Source of the DNA: an uncultured Myxococcales bacterium
GTDB lineage: Bacteria; Myxococcota_A; UBA9042
Direction of reading: 5' to 3'
Length of the DNA: 64,000 nt
Assembly: GCA_903840165.1 (NCBI GenBank)
Contig: CAIMEY010000055.1
Location: forward strand, 62,001 to 126,000
Position 1 is the first letter of the stretch. Every line of letters starts with the position of its first letter. Shown one piece after another: positions 55,101-64,000 of this stretch. The notes beneath the pieces were generated by a model. That model had not been told where the DNA came from, made no database searches, and was given only the letters and a program-made list of their open reading frames with translations. Both the position numbers and the translations under genes were made by a program.

Positions 55101-55366
55101 TTGGCGGTGGTATCAGGGGAAAGATCCCCTGAAGAATCAAAGGAATCGACGGGGTTTAGCGCGTCCGTGGTAGCCTGATCGGCGGCAATGTCGGCCGTCG
55201 GCGTGGTCTTGGTCGAACTACTGCACGCTGCCACGGCGAGCAGCAGGGTCAGTACGGCAAGGGACAAGCGCCCATTTTGCAAGGAAGATGTGCGCTTTGG
55301 CGGGCATTGCAGGTCCAGCAAGGTGGGCCCCTCTTGGTTGGTCAGCGGTCGGTTCTGCTTGGCCAT
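52175..55366 (-). CDS. Giant surface lipoprotein 1 of the array: three jellyroll modules and many Cys repeats
   Basis: The 1,063-residue paralog has a long N-region, a lipobox (LLLAVAAC, Cys48) and a long Asp/Ala/Thr-rich linker. Three jellyroll modules (SSLYFGDPTTRVYDN ... AYIDNVAVQTGC; ALHFGLASGAIN ... IWIDEVQATSTC; TLWYGDPATGNYDF ... VFIDDLKITTNC) are separated by runs of Cys repeats. These include CDDGNACTTDSC, CNDNKACTLDLC, CDDFNTCTQDAC, CDDLSVCTADAC, CNDNDACTADSC and CNDNNACTVDTC. The Cys repeats resemble Dictyostelium CTDC-like repeats seen in many Myxococcota surface proteins. The start at 55366 has AAGG upstream. Confidence 0.82.
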   Translation of the reverse strand: MAKQNRPLTNQEGPTLLDLQCPPKRTSSLQNGRLSLAVLTLLLAVAACSSSTKTTPTADIAADQATTDALNPVDSFDSSGDLSPDTTANADTATDAVPQDSLTGDASADATDEILSDDADVADTAVADADAQSGSDIDDALPGTDAATTETYIDIAVDTGPIVKASYPLACATTADCNFPCASGVCLAGQCSLTAKNVDGCMVLSGDGQVQCLPAGASSDATACLVCAPSVSKSKLSSTVTNDKCEGDASQYSIVDTYKSGITWNISDKRSVSGSSLYFGDPTTRVYDNGKKVAGTVTLPAFTIPDTAGAGAKIAFWLWLDTEQTKGSDVLSVLVSDGTLSQTVWTSDAIVGSTGGKWQQIVVDAKAWATKSVTVTFAFDSIDAVLNNFEGAYIDNVAVQTGCCADAKDCDDGNACTTDSCSNSGGSPVCNHAILANCCSSASDCNDNKACTLDLCPVVGGPCQHSDLPGCCTGTAECDDKNDCTIDSCQSNACAHVDTCCKSDAQCVSGDPNQLGSCIGGNCSYSIIGCSKDADCDDFNTCTQDACSASKCVHTASSAPGCCAPTLISNSFASSVEGWTADAGSQGLTWDYKDFASAKTLPGALHFGLASGAINLQAGAPTVKSVITSPPITVLTGKETQLALQVWADLSGFSIANLRIFTVVDGKEATLSTIQASQVLGSWHPFLLDLTPVGGRTIQITFEITIQASGWSSTTGQGIWIDEVQATSTCQPKKCASSGSCGTAPFACIAGTCANGVCGYSNSCCATNADCDDLSVCTADACVNNHCQFSAIAQCCVGNGDCNDNDACTADSCPSAGAQCVYSPILGCCKTNANCNDNNACTVDTCAANKCTNLNTCCSSDAECNDGETKCTIDTCVAQKCNHKPTGAAGCCVPTVFTNSFDTGDLLGMTISNQFGASKGWQINGNSKQSKSPSGTLWYGDPATGNYDFGGQASNGAATTAAILLPATTASALDLWLYMDTEGGTSYDALEIAVVSGGQSTTVFTKNQVGFNTGAWFELKVDLTKWEGQEITLKFTFNTGDGIANSGSGVFIDDLKITTNCGN

Positions 55367-55440
55367 GCGCGGCCTTGTGCTCAAGCGATATGCCCTTGCC
55401 CGGCCTTTGCGGGGCTGGGAAAGCAGACGCAGGATGGTCA

Positions 55441-55470
55441 ACAATAGCACGCTCCTGCGCGGCGGAGCAA
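55441..55470 (-). promoter_or_regulatory. Possible promoter of the giant lipoprotein array
   Basis: On the minus strand: -35 TTGCTC (55470-55465), 18-base spacer, -10 TATTGT (55446-55441). It precedes the first giant lipoprotein gene by about 70 bases. A small AGCTA/TAGCT hairpin lies further upstream, just after the preceding gene. Confidence 0.35.
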
Positions 55471-55583
55471 ACCCGTGGATAAACGGGGCTTGGCGTTCGG
55501 GCCGGGCGATTGGGCCGGACAGCGCGCAACAAAGGCCCGGATTGATGAGCTAAAGTAGCTTAATTGTATGGAATTATCGCCGA

Positions 55584-57314
55584 TCAGAACTGCAGCCGCC
55601 AAACGGCTTCGAGGCGTCCGGCTTGATGGGCGGCGTGACCGGCCACGGCGAAGGCAGGGCCAGGGACGAGCCAGGAGCCGCGCAGAAGGGCGGTGTTGCC
55701 GCCTGGGCCGTGGTAATCCAGGGTCAATTCGGGTTCGATTCCGAGCAGTCCGCTGTTGCCGGTTGTGGCCGAAGGGGCTGGGGCGATGGCCCCGAGTACG
55801 CTCGCTTCGATGCCAAGGTCATCGGTTCCCTGCAAGAACGCGTGGCGATGGCCGATTTTGACGTAGGCGGCATTGGCGACGGCACCGATGATGTCGCGAA
55901 ACAGCAGGCCGTCGACGCGGAAATCGCGGTGGAAGACGAAGCCCGACATGAATGTTCTCAGTGCGGCGTCAGGTCGGCCAGAACCGTCTACTGTCAAAGG
56001 GTTGCTGTCGTTGACGCCAAAGCCGCCGTTGGAGTTGCCGGAGGCCGCGCCCAGGTCTAGGCGGGTGCGTTCGGCGCCGCGTTGCATCTCGCCACGAATC
56101 GCCAAGCCACCAGAAATCCAGGTTAATGGACTGTCGACGGCGGTCTTGCTGCCCGTATCGGCTGCGGTTTCGGTCTTGATGCCGATGTTGTCAAAGGAAC
56201 CGTAGACCATGGCGCCTTCGAGTTGCCAGCGCATGGCTCGGCCCGACCAATTGCCATGCCAATCCAAGTACATCTGGGGTGTGAAGACCCGCGCATTTCG
56301 CTTGCTGAGGGTGATGCAATCGCCGGTCTTGCAGGTTGTCTGAAAGCTGATGCCGGCGTTATTCTCAGCCGAAAGCCCCAACTCCTGCGTCGTGTAGAGA
56401 ATTGCTGCATTCCAGATGAGCCCTTGATCGTTCTTGACCTTGCCGCCACCGACCTCGGCGACCCAGCGCGTCGTGTCGGTTGCGTCCTGCAGGGTAAAGA
56501 AAGGCGCAGAGCTGGTCACGGGCGTGGTCGTCGGCTTGCCAGAAGCGTCCTTGGCCGGCAGATCTAGGCTGCTTTGGCCCCAACCTAGCGCAGGTAGCGA
56601 AGTCAGCGTGTCGCGGGCGATCATTAGGCGCAGGCCAAAAACTTCGGCGCGAATGGCTAGGCGGTCGACGTCACTTTGGAAATCGCTTAAAAGATCGCCA
56701 CCTGCGTTGCGAACCATGCCCATGCCGAAGTGGTCGCCCACCCGACCGATCTCGACTTCGGCCATGCCGAGCAGGCGGGCGCGGACCGAGAGGCGGCGAA
56801 CGGCAACGCCGTCTTTGAGGGCGGACTGACCCGTGACGCCGGTCCAACTGCCAATGAGATCACTTGGTTGGGGGCTGCCGCCGAGTACGACGCCGCGGCC
56901 CAAGTCGACCTGGCTGATGACGTCAGTCCATTCGCCGACGTGCAGGACCGGATTGAGGCGCAGGCGCAGATCGGCCGTTTCCATCAAGGATGAGCCCTGT
57001 TCGGGCAGGGACGACGGGTCGCCGGCGCCGTGGCGCAGGTCTAGGCGGCTTGGCAAGTAGGGGTCGGTGGCTAGGCGAACGCCCGCTAACGTCTCGGCAC
57101 GTAAGCGCAAATCGCCGTGCCAGTCCCAGGACACCAGGGGGCGAATGGTTGGGACTTGCGGGGCCAGCAGGTCGTCCGCCACTGGGGCTGCCGCTAGCGC
57201 CGTGGCAGGCAGGCAGCAGGCCAGCAGGCCCAGGACATAGGGCTGCAGCAAGCCAAGCAACCGCCTGATCTGCGTAGCTTTCTTGGGCAGATTGGGCGCA
57301 AGGGGCAAAGCCAT
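55584..57314 (-). CDS. Outer-membrane porin-like protein (TIGR04551-like)
   Basis: The 576-residue protein has a signal peptide (YVLGLLACCLPATALA) and a long beta-rich body with many WxW/LxLxA strands (LVSWDWHGDLRLRAETLAGV, ADLRLRLNPVLHVGEW). It ends AVWRLQF with a C-terminal Phe, as outer-membrane barrels do. It resembles the TIGR04551 family known from Myxococcota, whose function is unknown. The start at 57314 gives a sensible signal peptide, but its GAGGAG ribosome site is 12 bases away, so the exact start is uncertain. The frame opens further upstream. Confidence 0.72.
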   Translation of the reverse strand: MALPLAPNLPKKATQIRRLLGLLQPYVLGLLACCLPATALAAAPVADDLLAPQVPTIRPLVSWDWHGDLRLRAETLAGVRLATDPYLPSRLDLRHGAGDPSSLPEQGSSLMETADLRLRLNPVLHVGEWTDVISQVDLGRGVVLGGSPQPSDLIGSWTGVTGQSALKDGVAVRRLSVRARLLGMAEVEIGRVGDHFGMGMVRNAGGDLLSDFQSDVDRLAIRAEVFGLRLMIARDTLTSLPALGWGQSSLDLPAKDASGKPTTTPVTSSAPFFTLQDATDTTRWVAEVGGGKVKNDQGLIWNAAILYTTQELGLSAENNAGISFQTTCKTGDCITLSKRNARVFTPQMYLDWHGNWSGRAMRWQLEGAMVYGSFDNIGIKTETAADTGSKTAVDSPLTWISGGLAIRGEMQRGAERTRLDLGAASGNSNGGFGVNDSNPLTVDGSGRPDAALRTFMSGFVFHRDFRVDGLLFRDIIGAVANAAYVKIGHRHAFLQGTDDLGIEASVLGAIAPAPSATTGNSGLLGIEPELTLDYHGPGGNTALLRGSWLVPGPAFAVAGHAAHQAGRLEAVWRLQF

Positions 57315-57464
57315 GGGCAGGGCAGACTCCTCAGACACCAGCGGCAAATCAGGGCCAAACAAGCAGACAGCTTGGCCAAAGGCCCCCAGCGGTTGGCGAA
57401 CGCAGGGCGCGTCAGTGTAGGGGCGGATTGGCCATAGGACAAGGGCCATGGGCAGCCGGGCCTC

Positions 57465-59852
57465 TCAAGGTTGCCGCAGGGAAGGTGCGGCTGGCAGTGG
57501 TAGTCGCGCTAGTGGATTGGCCGGTTGCTGCGCGGGATTCGCAGGTGCGGGGGCCATGGGCGCAGCGGTCGGACGTGCATAAACGCTAACGATGGGTACG
57601 CCTTGGACGGTCGATTGCATCAGCGGCACGCGCCATTGGTAGTTGCGCATCAGGTCCAGCTCGTATTCGTCCAAGTCCTTGGCGTGGTGCTCAATCGCTA
57701 ACTGGCTGTGATCGTTTGGATCGGCCGTGAAGCGCAGGTCGCGGCGAAACCAGCCTTCGCGCTGGTACATTTGGAACGCGCCCCAGGCGGCGTCATGGAA
57801 GTACACCAAAGCATTGGCAGGTGCTTGGCGGTTGACGTCTTCAAGGCCATCGCGCGTGGACCCTCCCCAGAACTGGCGCATCAGGTTGGCCTGCGCCGCG
57901 CCGGACACGCCGCCCACGAGTTCATTCCAGTACGCCGACCCGTGCGGGTGGGCGTCCGCAGTTGCTAAGGCCGCAGGACCAAAGGCCGCTGTCAGCAAGA
58001 TCAGCCGCAATAGCCACGGGAACAGCGTTGCCCGCAGCCAGCTTGGGGGCAAGGTGGGCGGCAGGGCGATTTGTTGGAGGGCATGGGCTAAGTTGTTGGA
58101 CTCATAGGGCGTATCCAGGGAGCCCTGGGGCAGCAGAGAGGCGGATAGGCCGCGCCAAACGCCTTGAAGACCGCGGGCACCGATCAGCAACATGAACGGA
58201 AACGCGAGCATCCAGTGCTTGGTGCCGCCGAAGATCGGCGTGCCCGGCATGGAAATCAACGCCATCGGCCAGATGCAGGACAGCAGCATCATGCGTTCCC
58301 AGGCGCGCTGTTCGCCTGTGCGGCCATGGGCATCCACAGCGCGGGCATCCAGCCACGGCGTCGCCCCCAAGGGGTGACTCTCGGGTTTGGGACGTGGACA
58401 GTAGACAGCAACTAGGCCAATTGCAAAGCAAATCAGCAAGGTGGGCGGCCAGGTGAACAGGGTCATCAGCCACGGGTAGGTCGGCGGAAAGGGCGGATAG
58501 GCCAGGACGCGACCGAACCAGATTTGCATGTAATGTTCATGGTGTAGGTGAAACTCAATCCAGCGCAGGAGGTTGTCCAACGTGTCGACCCAGAGCAGGG
58601 GCCAGCCGGCGACCAAGATGGTCAAACCAATGGGGACCATCCAGAAAAACACAGCAGGAATCGGCGGCAAGGTGATTCGCACCCCCGGAGCCGCCATCGC
58701 TAGCAGCACCACACCCAAACCGAGCAGTGGTTGCAGCCAGGCCAGCGCCAGCCCGGCCCCTAGGCCAATCGCCACGGTGATCAGGTAACGCTTTTTGTTT
58801 TCAGGTAGTTCTATGCGAATGCGGCCTTCGGCCAGGCCATCCCAGAGCCACAGGCCAATGAGCGGTGCTGGCAAGAACAGCGCGTTGTGCTTGGCCAGCA
58901 AGGAGATTCCCCAAAGCAGGGCGGTTGGCACAATCCAGCGCCTAGCCCGCAGCGCCCTGAGCCACACCACGCTGGTCAGAAACAGAAGCGCCGTGATGGT
59001 CATGTCAAAGCAGGCTAGGTGTGCGTGCCAAAATGGCTGTGGAATCGCGAGGATGCCCAGCGCTGCGGCGGCAGCAAAGGGGCGGTCGAGCAAGCCCGGA
59101 CCACTAGCGGTTTGCCGGCCGAGAAACCAAAGACGGCCCGCGAGGTAGACGGCCAGGACCAAGAGCCCCGTGAATAGGGCGCCGGGGAAGCGCATGGCTT
59201 GAGATTCGCTGAGGAAGTAGAGCTTTCTTTGCTCAAGGACTTCGCAGCCGGTGCGGTAGATCGGGGCCTTGCCCTTGGCCGTTGCCACCCCTGGACCGGC
59301 ATTGGGGCAGCGGGCCTTGAGCGCCGCGAGGTCTTGGCCCAGTTCGAAGCGGACAGAAGCGGAATATGGTGTGCGATCAACGACTTCACCGCGTGCGATT
59401 TCGCGACCCCTGGGCGAAGCGCTCTTGCCGACTTCTTGCGGCAAAAGCAACTGCACGGGCGCACCGCGGGCGAAGCCATGGGCAGGACCGAGTCCACTGA
59501 CCTCGACCTGCGGGGCCCCGGCCTGCTCTTGCCACCGAGAAATAGGGCGCAATTTGCGGCCGAACAGCCTCCAGGATGCACCAAAGAGGATTTTGTCCAG
59601 AGGCGGGTGCTCGCTATTATTTCGCCAAGTTTCAAGGATTTGGCTGCGTTCAAGCGCCTTGGGGCGCTGCTGCGGGTCTTGGACGCGGACAAACCAATCT
59701 TGGTAGATCTCGGCGTCGCCGAAGTAAAACGCTTCGTCGCGGACAAAGCCCATGTCGTCGGTGGCGACCAGCAGGGCCACTGTGAGCGCTGCCAGGCCAA
59801 GCCCGATGGTCAAATCCAGTCCACGTCCAGGGGGTTGCAGCGCTTGGCTCAT
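57465..59852 (-). CDS. GT-C fold membrane glycosyltransferase (GT39/ArnT-like)
   Basis: The 795-residue protein has about ten to twelve transmembrane helices. An extracytoplasmic loop early in the protein carries RDEAFYFGDAEIY (Asp39-Glu40), the acidic pair of GT-C enzymes, followed by SEHPPLDK, as in ArnT/GT39 relatives. Such enzymes transfer a sugar from a polyprenyl phosphate donor to protein or lipid outside the inner membrane. A 110-residue soluble insert lies between helices 1 and 2. The acceptor is unknown. Its ATG overlaps the FHA-sigma54 activator stop by four bases, so the two are coupled. Confidence 0.8.
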   Translation of the reverse strand: MSQALQPPGRGLDLTIGLGLAALTVALLVATDDMGFVRDEAFYFGDAEIYQDWFVRVQDPQQRPKALERSQILETWRNNSEHPPLDKILFGASWRLFGRKLRPISRWQEQAGAPQVEVSGLGPAHGFARGAPVQLLLPQEVGKSASPRGREIARGEVVDRTPYSASVRFELGQDLAALKARCPNAGPGVATAKGKAPIYRTGCEVLEQRKLYFLSESQAMRFPGALFTGLLVLAVYLAGRLWFLGRQTASGPGLLDRPFAAAAALGILAIPQPFWHAHLACFDMTITALLFLTSVVWLRALRARRWIVPTALLWGISLLAKHNALFLPAPLIGLWLWDGLAEGRIRIELPENKKRYLITVAIGLGAGLALAWLQPLLGLGVVLLAMAAPGVRITLPPIPAVFFWMVPIGLTILVAGWPLLWVDTLDNLLRWIEFHLHHEHYMQIWFGRVLAYPPFPPTYPWLMTLFTWPPTLLICFAIGLVAVYCPRPKPESHPLGATPWLDARAVDAHGRTGEQRAWERMMLLSCIWPMALISMPGTPIFGGTKHWMLAFPFMLLIGARGLQGVWRGLSASLLPQGSLDTPYESNNLAHALQQIALPPTLPPSWLRATLFPWLLRLILLTAAFGPAALATADAHPHGSAYWNELVGGVSGAAQANLMRQFWGGSTRDGLEDVNRQAPANALVYFHDAAWGAFQMYQREGWFRRDLRFTADPNDHSQLAIEHHAKDLDEYELDLMRNYQWRVPLMQSTVQGVPIVSVYARPTAAPMAPAPANPAQQPANPLARLPLPAAPSLRQP

Positions 59853-61279
59853 TCTTCTTCGTCTTCGCCATCCCGGCTAGGCAGAAGGTTGTACTTGCGC
59901 GCCAATCGACGGAAATGTTTGCGATCAACCTCCGCTTCTCGCGCAGCTTGGGACAGGTTGCCGCTGTGCCGACCGAGCAAATTGGCTAAGTAATCACGCT
60001 CAAACGTCGCCATCCACGCGTCTTTTGCGATCTTGAACGGTTGGTCGGTCAGTAAGGGCGTTGGCGCGCTTGGCCGAAGAGGCTCGGTAGCCTGGGTTTC
60101 TACTTTGCGCGAGCGAACTTGCGTCGATCCGGCGATGTGATCCGGCAGATCGTCTAGCGTGATGAAGTCGCCCTCGGCAAAGCTGCAAGCTCTCTCAATA
60201 ACGTTACTCAATTCGCGGACATTGCCTGGCCATTCATAAGCGCGTAGGGCCTCCGCCGCATCGTGGGCGACCCCTTTGACGCGCTGGTGGTCGCCTTGGC
60301 GGTTGAAGGCGCCGGTGGCCAGCATGTGCCGAGCCAAAATGGCAACATCATCGCGACGTTCCCGTAGCGATGGCAGACGCAGCCTGACTACGCCTAGGCG
60401 GTAGAACAGGTCTTCCCGGAAGCGACCCGCCTTGACCTCGGCCACCAAATCGCGGTTGGTCGCGGCCAGCACGCGCACGTCGATCTTGATCGGGCGATTG
60501 CCGCCAACCCGACGGATTTCGCGCTGTTCCAGCGCTCGGAGCAGCTTGGGTTGGAGGTCGAGGGCTAACTCACCAATTTCATCGAGGAAAATGGTTCCGC
60601 CGTGGGCCATTTCAAACAGGCCTTGGCGGCTGGCCAGGGCCCCGGTAAAGCTGCCTTTTTCGTGACCAAAGAGCTCGCTTTCAATCAGACCCTGTTGAAC
60701 AGCGCCGCAGTCAAAGACGATGAAGGTTTGGCCGGCTCGGTGGCTCAGTTGATGCAGCGTGCGGGCCACGACTTCTTTGCCGGTGCCGGTTTCGCCTTCT
60801 AGAACCACGGTTGCGCCGGTCGGGGCGACTTTTTGCACCGCGGAAAAAAGGCGGCGCATCGCTTCAGTCTGACCGACCAGAGGACCCAGGGAAGTCTGCT
60901 CAGACGGCTGGATGTCCACCTTTTCAGACAGGGCTGAGAAGCGAAACTGCGTGTTACCAATGCGAATGACGCAGCCCGACTTCAGAAAGGCGTCGCGCAC
61001 CCGCACCCGATTGACCCAGGTGCCGCCAACCGACTGCAGGTCCTGGATGGAAAATTCTTCGCCTTCCAGGTAGATGCGGGCATGGTAGCGGCTGACCTTG
61101 TCATCGTCGACGACTAAGTCGTTGTCTTCCAACGCACCTAGCGTGACGCTGGGTTGGTCGAAGATGTACTCCGCGACCGTGCCATCGGTATCCGTCCGCG
61201 TCAGGCGGCAGCGTCGCAACGTCACCGGGGCCTGCAACACGGACGGCAGGCTGCTTGATTCTGGTGTAAATTCAATCAT
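59849..61279 (-). CDS. FHA-domain sigma54-dependent transcriptional activator
   Basis: The 476-residue regulator has an N-terminal FHA domain (about 30-115, [28 protein letters not shown]) that should bind phosphothreonine. The sigma54 AAA+ domain follows: Walker [19 protein letters not shown] where the canonical loop is GAFTGA, Walker [13 protein letters not shown], and the arginine-rich [22 protein letters not shown] Fis-type helix-turn-helix ends it ([22 protein letters not shown]). FHA-sigma54 activators are abundant in myxobacteria and act downstream of Ser/Thr kinases. The kinase partner could be any of many. Confidence 0.93.
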   Translation of the reverse strand: MIEFTPESSSLPSVLQAPVTLRRCRLTRTDTDGTVAEYIFDQPSVTLGALEDNDLVVDDDKVSRYHARIYLEGEEFSIQDLQSVGGTWVNRVRVRDAFLKSGCVIRIGNTQFRFSALSEKVDIQPSEQTSLGPLVGQTEAMRRLFSAVQKVAPTGATVVLEGETGTGKEVVARTLHQLSHRAGQTFIVFDCGAVQQGLIESELFGHEKGSFTGALASRQGLFEMAHGGTIFLDEIGELALDLQPKLLRALEQREIRRVGGNRPIKIDVRVLAATNRDLVAEVKAGRFREDLFYRLGVVRLRLPSLRERRDDVAILARHMLATGAFNRQGDHQRVKGVAHDAAEALRAYEWPGNVRELSNVIERACSFAEGDFITLDDLPDHIAGSTQVRSRKVETQATEPLRPSAPTPLLTDQPFKIAKDAWMATFERDYLANLLGRHSGNLSQAAREAEVDRKHFRRLARKYNLLPSRDGEDEEE

Positions 61280-61323
61280 TTGGCGACCGTCTGGGCAGAA
61301 ATCCGGGACGGCCCAGCTGGTGA

Positions 61324-61372
61324 CTGGACACCCCAGGGACCAAGGATGGCGCAGGCTCGCTGTGGTGTCCAG
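61324..61372. repeat. 9-bp inverted repeat between the activator and the right-edge gene
   Basis: CTGGACACC (61324-61332) and GGTGTCCAG (61364-61372) are perfect inverted copies separated by 31 bases. It lies upstream of the FHA-sigma54 gene and downstream of the right-edge gene, so it could be an operator or part of a transcript end. No T-run follows. Confidence 0.4.
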
Positions 61373-61459
61373 CCCCCTGCGGCTGCCTGGGGCTTGGCGG
61401 CTTACCGGTTGTGCGGTGGCTGCAGTGGGTAATGTGCTTGGAGTGCAAGCGAAATACGC

Positions 61460-64000
<2,541 letters not shown>

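Overview
The window is high-GC DNA, densely packed with bacterial genes, and almost certainly comes from a member of Myxococcota (the former Deltaproteobacteria) or a close relative. The clues are: a protein with an N-terminal zinc ribbon, a GYF domain and an AgmX/PglI-type C-terminus, as in the gliding-motility protein GltJ/AgmX; a DUF2330 protein with a MYXO-CTERM-like tail; MopE-like CDGxDNDCDG repeat proteins; very large Cys-rich lipoproteins; a Ser/Thr kinase fused to ATPase and TPR modules; and a TIGR04551-like outer-membrane protein. GTG and TTG starts are common. I see no rRNA, tRNA, insertion sequence, phage or CRISPR, so this is ordinary chromosome. I cannot name the species.

Layout. 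1-2617 (minus): housekeeping operon yceD-rpmF-rpiB-nrdR-ribD, with a clear sigma70-type promoter at 2589-2617; ribD runs off the left edge. 2882-5451 (plus): DUF2330 protein plus a small outer-membrane barrel. 5506-11452 (minus): GltJ-like protein, secreted protein, ABC exporter and hisS, ending in a strong branched terminator. 11726-14016: two lipoproteins. 14141-19711: a 1,856-residue double UvrA whose promoter implies a nearly leaderless mRNA. 19829-21382: two small exported proteins. 21508-23112: mpl, for peptidoglycan recycling. 23249-27981: a two-gene lipoprotein operon including a MopE-like protein with nine metal-motif repeats. 28172-28440: a gene-free, strongly self-complementary stretch that I propose as a structured RNA. 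28447-31122: an 89-residue protein and an AAA ATPase of the contractile-injection-system type, divergent from a 1,315-residue mosaic kinase (31222-35169). 35287-36033: FNR/DNR-like site, promoter and a tetraheme cytochrome c. 36197-41282: patatin lipase, mutY, a membrane protein and a FadL-like porin, the last two in an operon with an XrtA-type polysaccharide deacetylase (41279-42172). 42337-45830: two-component system and a HEAT-repeat protein. 45905-55366: three consecutive giant lipoproteins built from nine jellyroll modules and many Cys-rich repeats. 55584-61279: outer-membrane protein, GT-C glycosyltransferase and FHA-sigma54 activator. 61460-64000: the C-terminal part of a MopE-repeat, glycine-rich surface protein that runs off the right edge.

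Much of the window concerns the cell surface: about a dozen exported or outer-membrane proteins, a polysaccharide deacetylase, a membrane glycosyltransferase and peptidoglycan recycling, with three signalling modules (kinase, two-component system, FHA-sigma54 regulator) among them. The most novel-looking items are the structured RNA candidate at 28172-28440, the array of jellyroll lipoproteins with a riboswitch-like leader at 49583-49667, and the AAA ATPase/small-protein pair facing the mosaic kinase.
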